A stretch of 11,181 nucleotides of DNA from an uncultured Myxococcales bacterium (lineage in GTDB: Bacteria; Myxococcota_A; Bradymonadia; Bradymonadales; Bradymonadaceae), in the NCBI GenBank assembly GCA_913058025.1, contig CAJXPN010000052.1, forward strand, positions 1 through 11,181, written 5' to 3'. How positions within the stretch are numbered: position 1 is the stretch's first letter; every line of letters starts with the position of its first letter. The notes beneath the pieces were generated by a model. That model worked only from the letters and a program-made list of their open reading frames with translations, made no database searches and was not told the DNA's origin. Positions 1-6,231 of the stretch are shown piece after piece. The translations under genes and the position numbers were made by a program.

Positions 1-12
1 TATAAGAGACAG
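1..12. other. Probable residual sequencing adapter (Tn5/Nextera mosaic end)
   Basis: The first 12 bases, TATAAGAGACAG, are identical to the 3' end of the 19-base Tn5 mosaic end used in Nextera libraries. A perfect 12-mer exactly at the window edge is very unlikely by chance. The likely meaning is that the window starts at a contig end carrying untrimmed adapter, and that genomic sequence begins at about position 13. The four codons of the minus-strand gene that fall in or touch these bases should not be trusted. Confidence 0.85.
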
Positions 13-1032
13 GGGCAGGCCGATGGAGCGCGCGGCCTCGGAGTGCGTGGTGAGGCGCTCGGGCTCGAGGAAGCGCTCGATCTCGGAGCCCAGGCGGAGC
101 AGCTCGGGAACGTGCTTGCCCATCGAGTGCGACTCGAGGAACGAGACGTGCGCGCCGCGGTCGCCCTCGGGGCCGACGAGCAGGAGCGGGAGCCCGAGCG
201 CGATGAGCTCGGCGCTCAGAGGCTCCTGGGGCGCGACGATGGCGCAGTCCGCGACGGCGAAGTAGCGCGCGGGGTCCTCGACCTTGCCGAACATGATGGC
301 CTGGAGGCCGTGCTCGTTGGCCGCGCGGCGCAGCGCGCCAGCGGCGGCGCCGTCGCCGTTGTGGTGGAAGAGGAAGCGCGCGCCCTCGACGAGGCGGCAC
401 TGGAAGACGAGCTTCTCGAGCGTGGCCGATGGGAAGGTGTCCGCGCGCACGAGCACGAGCGACTCCGACTCGGAGAACCCGAACTCGGAGCGGAGCGCGG
501 CGCGGTCGACCTCGGCGTCGAAGCCGGGCGACACGGCGGGGCCGGCCACGAGGACACGCTCGGTTGGCACGGCGCGCTCGAGGCGCGCGGCGAGCTCGTC
601 GTGGGGGACCACGAAGGCGTGGAGGCCGGAGTTGAGCCAGGCGTCGTTGAGGTTGTAGTCGGGAAGGACGCCGAGCTGGAGGCTGGCGATGCCGGTGACG
701 GACTCGAGCACCGAGAGCGCGCGGACGTAGCGGGCGTCGGTGACGACGAGGACGTCGGGGCGAGCGCGGCGGACCGCGCCGATGAGGTCCTCGTCGGCGC
801 CCCGGCTCTGGACGGCCACGCGCAGGCCGCGCAGCAGGCGCTCGGCGCCGCCTGCGATCGCTTCGCGCGCCATCGACCCGATGACCTCGGTGATCGTGAC
901 GATCTCGGCCCTCACGCCGCGCGCGTCGAGCAATGTGGCGACGGACTCGAGCGCGAGCGCGCGCGCGGAGTTGTCAACGAGCAGCCAGACTGTGGGAGTC
1001 TTCGCGCGCTCCTCACCTTGGTTCTGAGTCAT
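1..1032 (-). CDS. Glycosyltransferase-like protein, MurG/MGDG-synthase type (GT-B), C-terminus cut off
   Basis: The frame is open for 344 codons from ATG at 1032 to the edge, where the last few codons are probably adapter. GGAGAGG lies 5-6 nt upstream of the ATG. The middle resembles diacylglycerol glucosyltransferases / MGDG synthases: RPDVLVVTDA (91-100), then LPDYNLNDAWLNSGLHAFVVP (about 123-143), ERVLVAGPAVSPGF (158-171) and DRAALRSEFGF (176-186). Near the C-terminus, ELIALGLPLLLVGPEGDRGAHVSFLE (275-300) corresponds to the family's 'EALA.GLPLVL...G.EE.NA.FL' region. Family members move a sugar from a nucleotide donor to a membrane lipid. However, the N-terminal GGGH-type loop reads DNSARALAL (20-28), the GGG loop of domain 2 reads VRADTFPS (195-202), and the KPGG-type loop reads VAPQEPLS (266-273). 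Catalysis is therefore doubtful. It lies 108 bp downstream of the response regulator on the same strand, probably cotranscribed. Confidence 0.7.
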   Translation of the reverse strand, partial: MTQNQGEERAKTPTVWLLVDNSARALALESVATLLDARGVRAEIVTITEVIGSMAREAIAGGAERLLRGLRVAVQSRGADEDLIGAVRRARPDVLVVTDARYVRALSVLESVTGIASLQLGVLPDYNLNDAWLNSGLHAFVVPHDELAARLERAVPTERVLVAGPAVSPGFDAEVDRAALRSEFGFSESESLVLVRADTFPSATLEKLVFQCRLVEGARFLFHHNGDGAAAGALRRAANEHGLQAIMFGKVEDPARYFAVADCAIVAPQEPLSAELIALGLPLLLVGPEGDRGAHVSFLESHSMGKHVPELLRLGSEIERFLEPERLTTHSEAARSIGLPLSLI

Positions 1033-1140
1033 CGGGTCCTCTCCGGGGTGGGCGCCCCCCGACGAAGGGCACGCCGAACTATGGTGTGGGTCGTGTCGAC
1101 GCGAGCGGCGGCCACCCCGATAGGGCGGCGCGGCCTGACG

Positions 1141-1515
1141 TCAGTACTCGTAGAAGTTGTCGAGGAAGGCCGCGATCTGGCTGACGTCCATCGACTTGCA
1201 GAAGTAGCCGTTGATGTCGTGCTCGATGCAGAACTCCTGGAGCTGCTCGGCCTCCTCGTCGCTGAACAGCACGATGACCATGTCCTCGTACTCCTCGGAC
1301 GCCCGGAGGGTGTCGATGAGATCCTGAGTGTTCAGCCGTGGCATGTGCAGGTCGAGCAGGAGGATCTCGGGACGCTCGTACTCGATCTTGGACAGCGCTC
1401 CGTTGGGGGATGATAGCGTGACGACGTCGTAACCCCCTTCGCGCAGGTAATCCTCGGCCTCCATGACGTCCATGATGTTGTCGTCCAGGAGCATGACCTT
1501 GCGCGCCGCGTCCAT
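1141..1515 (-). CDS. Single-domain response regulator (CheY-like receiver)
   Basis: This 124-residue protein is one receiver domain with no output domain. It should accept a phosphoryl group from an unlinked histidine kinase and act by protein contact. Key residues are visible: the acidic pair D11-D12, phosphoacceptor D55 in ILLLDLHMPRL, S85 in the switch Ser/Thr position (VIVLFSD), and K107 in GYFCKS. The frame extends upstream to an ATG at 1599, but that ATG has no ribosome site. The ATG at 1515 has GAGGAG 4-5 nt upstream, so I use 1515. The gene is divergent from hrcA and followed by the glycosyltransferase-like gene. No kinase is in the window, so its partner and output are unknown. Confidence 0.88.
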   Translation of the reverse strand: MDAARKVMLLDDNIMDVMEAEDYLREGGYDVVTLSSPNGALSKIEYERPEILLLDLHMPRLNTQDLIDTLRASEEYEDMVIVLFSDEEAEQLQEFCIEHDINGYFCKSMDVSQIAAFLDNFYEY

Positions 1516-1619
1516 CGATCTCCTCGTGTGTCGTTCTGTTCGGGAGAGCCCCCGCGTGTTCGCCTCTGGTGAGAGCGTTCGCGCGGTCAAGCGGGCCATG
1601 AGTAGGGACCTCGTGGCAC

Positions 1620-1648
1620 ACCATACGACGGGCGCGCGAGGTGGTCAA
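1620..1648 (-). promoter_or_regulatory. Predicted sigma-70-type promoter for the response regulator gene
   Basis: Read on the minus strand, TTGACC (1648-1643) is separated by exactly 17 bp from TATGGT (1625-1620). Both hexamers are close to consensus. Transcription would start near 1613, giving a leader of about 100 nt before the ATG at 1515. It lies back to back with the hrcA promoter, with 23 bp between the two -35 boxes. Confidence 0.55.
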
Positions 1649-1671
1649 CGAATCTGGCCATGGGGCGGGGT

Positions 1672-1700
1672 TTGACACGGATCGTGCCCGGATCTAGTTT
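1672..1700 (+). promoter_or_regulatory. Predicted sigma-70-type promoter of hrcA
   Basis: TTGACA (1672-1677), a perfect -35 hexamer, is followed after 17 bp by TAGTTT (1695-1700), a partial -10 match. The start would be near 1707, leaving a leader of about 60 nt that contains the inverted repeat at 1713-1742. No sigma-32-like CTTGAA/CCCCAT pair is visible here, which suggests control by a repressor rather than a heat-shock sigma factor. Confidence 0.5.
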
Positions 1701-1712
1701 TCTCCTGTCCAC

Positions 1713-1742
1713 TCGGGCTCCTCCTGACCTTTGGGAGCCCGA
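1713..1742 (+). promoter_or_regulatory. Inverted repeat in the hrcA leader, candidate HrcA operator (non-canonical CIRCE)
   Basis: Two perfect 9-bp arms, TCGGGCTCC (1713-1721) and GGAGCCCGA (1734-1742), flank a 12-nt spacer. The element begins about 6 bp downstream of the predicted start site and ends 26 bp before the hrcA start codon. Known CIRCE elements have 9-bp arms and a 9-bp spacer, usually TTAGCACTC/GAGTGCTAA, and sit at this place. Arm length and location agree, but the sequence and spacer do not, so the link to HrcA is inference. A plain RNA hairpin is the alternative; no U-tract follows. Confidence 0.45.
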
Positions 1743-1768
1743 CAACTTCAAGTTTCGAGAGGATCGAT

Positions 1769-2797
1769 GTGCGAAGCTCGAAGCTGACACCGAGACAGGA
1801 GCGGATCCTCTTCGTCGTCGCGCGCGAATACATCGCCCACGGGGAGGCGATGTCGAGCGCGGCGGTGGTGCGCCAGGGCAAGCTCGAGGTGAGCTCCGCC
1901 ACGGTGCGTAACGCGATGGGCGAGCTCGAGTCGATGGGGATGCTCGAGCAGCGGCACACCTCGGCTGGCCGCGTGCCCACCGCGCTCGCCATGCGCGCCT
2001 ACGTCGACTGGTTGCGCGCCCGCAGGATGCGCTCGCCGCTGACCGAGAAGGCGCTGCGCGCCAGGCTCTACCCTGGCGCGCGAAGCTCCATGGAGGAGGT
2101 CACGCGCGCCTCCGGCGCGCTGCTCAGCGAGGTCGCGCGCCTCACGAGCATCGTCTCGCTGCCCAACCTCGACGCCGCTCGCCTCAGCGACATCCACCTT
2201 TCCGGGCGCAGAGACGGCCACGTCGTCGTCCTGCTCGTGACCGACGACGGGCGCGTCTACCACCGCGAGGTCGTCATGGACCGCGACGTCGCGCCCCACG
2301 ACCTCCTGCGCATGCAGAACTACCTGTCCGAGCTCGTGCTCGGGCTGACGCTGAGCGAGGTGCGCATGCGCGTGCGCGTCGAGCTCGAGCGGATCGAGCG
2401 CGCCTACAACGCCACGGTGCGCGACGCGCTCGAGCTCGGCCGCGCCGCGCTCGAGGTCGCTCGCCCCGACGTCCACGTCGAGGGCAAGATGCGCCTGTTC
2501 GAGCACGCGGAGTTCACCGGCGACGTCGAGCGGCTCGCCGAGCTCATGGGGTTGCTCGAGGAGAAGGAGCGCGTGCTCGGCCTGCTCGACGAGCTCATGC
2601 ACCAGCACTCGGGCGAGGCGCTCGTGCTCATCGGCTCCGAGATCGGCTGGGAGGGCGCTGGAGACCTCAGCCTCGTGGTTTGCTCCTACGATCGCGGCGG
2701 CGCGACTGGTGCGCTCGGCTTGATCGGCCCCACTCGACTCGACTATGGAAGCGTCATACCGCTCGTCGAGCAGACCGCGCGGGCTCTCTCGGAGTGA
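1769..2797 (+). CDS. hrcA: Heat-inducible transcriptional repressor HrcA
   Basis: HrcA represses chaperone genes by binding CIRCE-type operators, and in known systems its activity depends on free chaperonin GroEL. The 342-residue length is normal. The winged helix is at the N-terminus (about 1-75), with the family signature SSATVRNAMGELESMGMLEQ and TSAGRVPT (42-71), followed by YVDWLR. The C-terminal domain shows FEHAEFTGDVERLAELMGLLEEKE and the conserved GLIGPTRLDYGSVIPLV end. The start is GTG at 1769, with GAGAGGA 5 nt upstream (1757-1763). An out-of-frame ATG at 1767 opens only a 6-codon frame. The gene precedes grpE and dnaK, as in many bacteria, but a 195-bp gap to grpE leaves room for a separate promoter. 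No groEL is in the window. Confidence 0.95.
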   Translation: MRSSKLTPRQERILFVVAREYIAHGEAMSSAAVVRQGKLEVSSATVRNAMGELESMGMLEQRHTSAGRVPTALAMRAYVDWLRARRMRSPLTEKALRARLYPGARSSMEEVTRASGALLSEVARLTSIVSLPNLDAARLSDIHLSGRRDGHVVVLLVTDDGRVYHREVVMDRDVAPHDLLRMQNYLSELVLGLTLSEVRMRVRVELERIERAYNATVRDALELGRAALEVARPDVHVEGKMRLFEHAEFTGDVERLAELMGLLEEKERVLGLLDELMHQHSGEALVLIGSEIGWEGAGDLSLVVCSYDRGGATGALGLIGPTRLDYGSVIPLVEQTARALSE

Positions 2798-2900
2798 CCC
2801 GGCGGATGTGTACCTGGGGCCCATTCTACTTGCCCGCGCGCTTGAGCGACGGTAGCTTTGTGCCGGTTTGAATCGATTAGTGGTCACGCGATCGAGGCGA

Positions 2901-2951
2901 CACCTCCTCATATGCCTTCACGCCACCAATGGTGTGGAGTGTGAGGAAGTG
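2901..2951 (+). promoter_or_regulatory. Nested dyad element upstream of grpE
   Basis: Outer arms CACCTCCTCA (2901-2910) and TGAGGAAGTG (2942-2951) pair at 9 of 10 positions. They enclose a perfect 11-bp palindrome, CACCA-A-TGGTG (2924-2934). CCTCATAT (2906-2913) resembles a heat-shock sigma -10 box (CCCCATNT), but no matching -35 lies at the right distance. GAGCCCGA (2951-2958) repeats one arm of the hrcA inverted repeat, without its partner arm. The element is about 40 bp before the grpE start and is the best candidate control site in the 195-bp hrcA-grpE gap; its function is not established. Confidence 0.35.
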
Positions 2952-2980
2952 AGCCCGAGCGCACGTGTTTTGTTCTGTGT

Positions 2981-2986
2981 AAGGAG
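2981..2986 (+). promoter_or_regulatory. Ribosome binding site that fixes the TTG start of grpE
   Basis: AAGGAG lies 6 nt before the TTG at 2993. The next in-frame start, ATG at 3011, has no purine-rich site in front of it, so the rare TTG start is preferred. Confidence 0.75.
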
Positions 2987-2992
2987 ACGGCG

Positions 2993-4153
2993 TTGAGTCA
3001 GAACGACGACATGAACGAGCAGGAGTCCGAGGAGACGATCGTGGCTCAGGAAGATGCGCCCGAGATCGAAGGTCACGACGGGGACGAGGCCGAGGGCGGC
3101 GATTCGCCGAACTCGGCTGCGGACGCCGTGGATGCCTCCGATGAGGCCTCTACGCCCGACGACTCCTCCGATGATGGGGTCGTTGTGCTCGAGATCCTCC
3201 CTCCGGACGGATCTGATGAGGACGACGATGGCGGCGAGGACGAGGACGAAGAGGTCGTGGAGGTGATCGACATCGGCGAGGCGAAGGCCAAGCCGGTCGC
3301 CCCTCCGATCTCGGGTATCCCGGCGTCGAAGCTCCCGGGGCTCGGCGCGAAGAAGCCGGCGAAGCCGGTCGACCCCGCTCAGCTCCGCGCGATCCAGGAG
3401 CAGCTGGGCGCGTCCCTGCGCTCCGCGCGTGAGGAGTCCGCCGCGGCGCAGGAGCGCGTGGCGGAGCTCGAGGCCCGGCTCGTCGAGCAGGAGGAGGCCT
3501 CGGCCACCGAGCGCGACGACCTGCGCAACAAGATGATGCGGGCGGTCGCCGACAAGGACAACTACCGCAAGCGCGCCGAGCGAGAGAAGACCGAGGCCAA
3601 GAAGTACGCGGCCAAGTCTCTCGTGAACGACCTGCTCCAGGCGGTCGACAACCTCGAGCGCGCGCTCGCCCACGCCGACCGCACCGAGGAGGAGTCCTCC
3701 ATCTCGGAGGGCGTCCGCATGGTCCACCGCCAGATCCTCACCGCGCTCGAGCGCAACGGCGTCACGGGCTACGACTCGCTCGGCGAGGCGTTCGACCCTC
3801 AGCGCCACGAGGCCGTCCAGCAGCGTGACTCCACCGAGCACGCCACGGGTACGGTGGTCGAGGAGTTCCAGCGCGGGTACTTCATCCACGAGAGGCTGCT
3901 TCGCGCCGCGCTCGTGGTCGTCGCGCGCTACGTGGGTGAGGAGGTTCCCCCCGCGGCCGACGAGGCAGCCACGCTCAGTGACGTGCCGCCGATGGACCCC
4001 GCCCCCGTGGATGATCCCACCGACCCTGAGGACGTCTCCGATGAGGCCTCCGATGATGTCTCCGAGGATGCGCCCGAGGGTGCGCCCGAGGATGCCTCGG
4101 AGGAGGCCACCGAGGACACGCTGGGTGACGATGTTTCCGAGGCTAAGGCCTGA
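2993..4153 (+). CDS. grpE: Nucleotide exchange factor GrpE with long acidic N- and C-terminal extensions
   Basis: GrpE is a dimer that releases ADP from DnaK. The core (about 185-312) is clear: DKDNYRKRAEREKTEAKKYA, LVNDLLQAVDNLERAL, FDPQRHEAVQQ and GYFIHERLLRAALVVVARY. It is preceded by a predicted coiled coil (about 129-205), the usual GrpE dimer stalk. At 386 residues it is nearly twice the usual length of about 200. The excess is a low-complexity acidic N-tail (1 to about 100, with runs such as DEDDDGGEDEDEEVVEV) and an acidic C-tail (about 315-386) built from loose D/E-x-S/A/P-E repeats. Both tails are likely disordered. Translation starts at TTG 2993. dnaK follows after 86 bp. The family call is secure; the role of the tails is unknown. 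Confidence 0.95.
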   Translation: MSQNDDMNEQESEETIVAQEDAPEIEGHDGDEAEGGDSPNSAADAVDASDEASTPDDSSDDGVVVLEILPPDGSDEDDDGGEDEDEEVVEVIDIGEAKAKPVAPPISGIPASKLPGLGAKKPAKPVDPAQLRAIQEQLGASLRSAREESAAAQERVAELEARLVEQEEASATERDDLRNKMMRAVADKDNYRKRAEREKTEAKKYAAKSLVNDLLQAVDNLERALAHADRTEEESSISEGVRMVHRQILTALERNGVTGYDSLGEAFDPQRHEAVQQRDSTEHATGTVVEEFQRGYFIHERLLRAALVVVARYVGEEVPPAADEAATLSDVPPMDPAPVDDPTDPEDVSDEASDDVSEDAPEGAPEDASEEATEDTLGDDVSEAKA

Positions 4154-4157
4154 GCGA

Positions 4158-4224
4158 CTTCACCTTATTGGTGAGGTCCGAGCACGTAGTATTCGAATGG
4201 TCCGTCGGCTGACGCCGGCGGACC
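4158..4224 (+). promoter_or_regulatory. grpE-dnaK intergenic hairpins, including a very stable 11-bp stem before dnaK
   Basis: A weak hairpin (arms 4158-4164 and 4170-4176, 5-nt loop) is followed by a strong one. In the strong hairpin, GGTCCGTCGGC (4199-4209) pairs with GCCGGCGGACC (4214-4224) over 11 positions, with one G-U pair and a TGAC tetraloop. It ends 15 nt before the dnaK ATG, just ahead of the weak ribosome site. GGTCCG also occurs at 4175-4180, so an alternative pairing with 4219-4224 is possible. No U-tract follows, so it is not an ordinary terminator. A role in mRNA processing, stability or dnaK translation is inferred. Confidence 0.55.
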
Positions 4225-4239
4225 CAGACGAGAGCAGAG

Positions 4240-6084
4240 ATGGGAAAGACGATCGGGATCGACCTGGGCACGACCAACTCGTGCGTGTGCTTCATCGACG
4301 GTGATGAGCGCGTCGTGGTGCCTAACTCCGAGGGCGGTCGCACGACCCCGTCGGTCGTGGCGTTCACCGAGAACGGACAGCGCCTGGTGGGTCAGCTCGC
4401 CAAGCGGCAGGCCGAGACGAACGCGCAAAATACGGTCTACGCGGTCAAGCGCCTGATCGGACGCCGGTTCGAGGAGGAAGACGTCAAGCGCGTCATCGAG
4501 CAGGCCCCGTACACCGTGGTCGCGTCGCCCAAGGGCGACGCGTGGGTCGAGATCGACGGCAAGGCGTACTCGCCCGCCGAGGTCTCCTCCTTCATCCTGC
4601 GCGAGCTCCGCTCGACCGCCGAAGACTTCCTGGGCGAAGAGGTCACCGACGCCGTGATCACCGTCCCCGCGTACTTCAACGACGCCCAGCGTCAGGCCAC
4701 GCGCGACGCCGGCCGCATCGCCGGGCTACATGTCCTGCGCATCGTCAACGAGCCCACCGCCGCCGCGCTCGCGTACGGCCTGGGCAAGGGCGACCTGGGC
4801 GATCAGAAGGTCGTGGTCTACGATCTGGGCGGGGGCACCTTCGACGTCTCCATCCTCGAGCTCGCGGACGGCGTCTTCAGTGTCCTGTCGACCTCGGGTG
4901 ACACGTTCCTGGGCGGCGAGGACTTCGACTACCGCATCATCGACTGGCTCTGTGAGTCGTTCGAGGCCGAGCACGGCGTCGACCTGCGGTCGAACAAGAT
5001 GGCGCTCCAGCGCCTCAAGGAAGTCGCCGAGGGCGCCAAGTGCGAGCTCTCGAGCAAGGAGGAGACCGACATCTCCCTCCCGTTCATCCACGCCGACGCC
5101 ACCGGGCCCAAGCACCTCGAGGCCAAGCTCACCCGGTCCCAGTACGAGGACATGGTCGCCGACCTCGTCCAGCGCACCCTCGAACCCTGCAAGCAGGCCC
5201 TCGAGGACGCCGGGATCATGCGGGCCGACATCGACGTCGTCCTGCTCGTGGGCGGCATGACCCGTATGCCCAGGGTCCGCGCTGCGGTCACCGATTACTT
5301 CGGCAAGGCCCCGGACATGTCGGTCAACCCCGACGAGGTCGTGGCCATGGGCGCGGCGGTCCAGTCGAGCATCGTGCGCGGTGAGCTCACCGACGTGCTC
5401 CTGCTCGACGTCACCCCGCTCACGCTCGGGCTCGAGACCGCGGGCGGCGTCTTCACTCCGCTCATCCAGCGCAACACCACGATCCCGTGCAACTACACCG
5501 ACATCTTCACCACGGCCCAGGACAACCAGCCGATGGTGCGCATCCACGTGCTCCAGGGTGAGCGTCGGATGGCCGCGGCGAACAAGTCGCTCGCCAAGTT
5601 CGAGCTCACGGGCATCCCCCCCGCGCCCCGCGGCGTCCCCGAGATCGAGGTCACCTTCAACATCGACGAGAACGGCCTCGTCGAGATCCTCGCCAAGGAC
5701 AAGGGGACCGGCATCAAGCACGAGGTCCGCATCGTCGCCGACGGCGGGCTCTCCGACCGCGACATCGATCGGATGCTCGAAGAGGCCGCCGAGTACGAGG
5801 CCTCCGACGCCCAGGCCGCCGAGCTCGCCGAGAAGCGCAACCAGGCGCTCGGGCTCCTCTACTCCACGCGCCGATCCATCGAGGACTACGGCGACCTGCT
5901 CGCCGACGGTGAGCGCGTCGAGCTCGCCCAGGACGTCGAGACCATCGGCTCGCTCGTCGAGGACGCCACCATCGGCGAGCTCGGCACGATCATCAGCACG
6001 CTTGAGGCCGCGGCGTACCGCATCGCCGAGCTGATGTACGCGAGCATGGACGAGAACCAGTACACGCCCGAGGACGAGGGCTGA
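4240..6084 (+). CDS. dnaK: Molecular chaperone DnaK (Hsp70)
   Basis: This ATP-driven chaperone binds exposed hydrophobic segments together with DnaJ and GrpE. All Hsp70 signatures are present: IGIDLGTTNSCV (5-16, phosphate-1 loop), the second signature VVVYDLGGGTFDVS (191-204), VLLVGGMTRMPRV (334-346) and NPDEVVAMGAAVQ (363-375). The linker is DVLLLDVTPLTLGLET (385-400), and the substrate domain carries VLQGERRMAAANKSL and ELTGIPPAPRGVPEIEVTFNID (455-476). The helical lid (about 505-614) is somewhat short. The protein has 614 residues against about 640 in E. coli and ends in PEDEG rather than the common EEVK-type tail. The ATG at 4240 has only a weak GAGAG site (4230-4234) and a strong hairpin just upstream. 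Confidence 0.97.
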   Translation: MGKTIGIDLGTTNSCVCFIDGDERVVVPNSEGGRTTPSVVAFTENGQRLVGQLAKRQAETNAQNTVYAVKRLIGRRFEEEDVKRVIEQAPYTVVASPKGDAWVEIDGKAYSPAEVSSFILRELRSTAEDFLGEEVTDAVITVPAYFNDAQRQATRDAGRIAGLHVLRIVNEPTAAALAYGLGKGDLGDQKVVVYDLGGGTFDVSILELADGVFSVLSTSGDTFLGGEDFDYRIIDWLCESFEAEHGVDLRSNKMALQRLKEVAEGAKCELSSKEETDISLPFIHADATGPKHLEAKLTRSQYEDMVADLVQRTLEPCKQALEDAGIMRADIDVVLLVGGMTRMPRVRAAVTDYFGKAPDMSVNPDEVVAMGAAVQSSIVRGELTDVLLLDVTPLTLGLETAGGVFTPLIQRNTTIPCNYTDIFTTAQDNQPMVRIHVLQGERRMAAANKSLAKFELTGIPPAPRGVPEIEVTFNIDENGLVEILAKDKGTGIKHEVRIVADGGLSDRDIDRMLEEAAEYEASDAQAAELAEKRNQALGLLYSTRRSIEDYGDLLADGERVELAQDVETIGSLVEDATIGELGTIISTLEAAAYRIAELMYASMDENQYTPEDEG

Positions 6085-6231
6085 ACCTGTCCTCGCGGGC
6101 GCACCGACGCGGGCCGGGCGCCGTCGGAAATGCGCCTCGCGCCCACGCGTTCCCTTTGATATATCCGTGCGCCCGCGCCGCAAACGCAGCGCGGCGCTCG
6201 ATTTCCCCGTGGCACATGAGGACTCCGGATC
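6085..6231 (+). promoter_or_regulatory. dnaK-dnaJ intergenic region with two GC-rich inverted repeats
   Basis: This 147-bp gap has two inverted repeats. CCGACG/CGTCGG (6104-6109 and 6122-6127) can extend inward by GCG/CGC, and GCGCCGC/GCGGCGC (6175-6181 and 6191-6197) has a 9-nt loop. Neither is followed by a T-tract. Between them is an AT island containing the palindrome GATATATC (6158-6165), which could belong to a promoter, but no properly spaced -35 box is visible. GAGGA at 6218-6222, 9 nt before the ATG, is the dnaJ ribosome site. The region may hold a dnaJ promoter or attenuate read-through. Confidence 0.35.

Noticed and set aside
43..1413. 456-codon plus-strand open frame antisense to the glycosyltransferase-like and response regulator genes
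   Set aside because: The product is a low-complexity Arg/Glu/Ala/Gly-rich sequence with no family motifs, and it crosses two well-supported minus-strand genes. It is a by-product of high GC and codon bias.
1141..1599. Longer response regulator starting at the ATG at 1599
   Set aside because: The added 28 residues (Arg/Thr-rich) are not receiver sequence, and no ribosome site precedes 1599, whereas GAGGAG precedes the ATG at 1515.
2867..2913. Sigma-32-type promoter from TTTGAA (2867-2872) and CCTCATAT (2906-2913)
   Set aside because: The two boxes are 33 bp apart, about twice the distance such promoters use.
6104..6197. Hairpins after dnaK as a terminator
   Set aside because: Neither hairpin is followed by a T-rich tract, so termination cannot be claimed; they are described only as inverted repeats.
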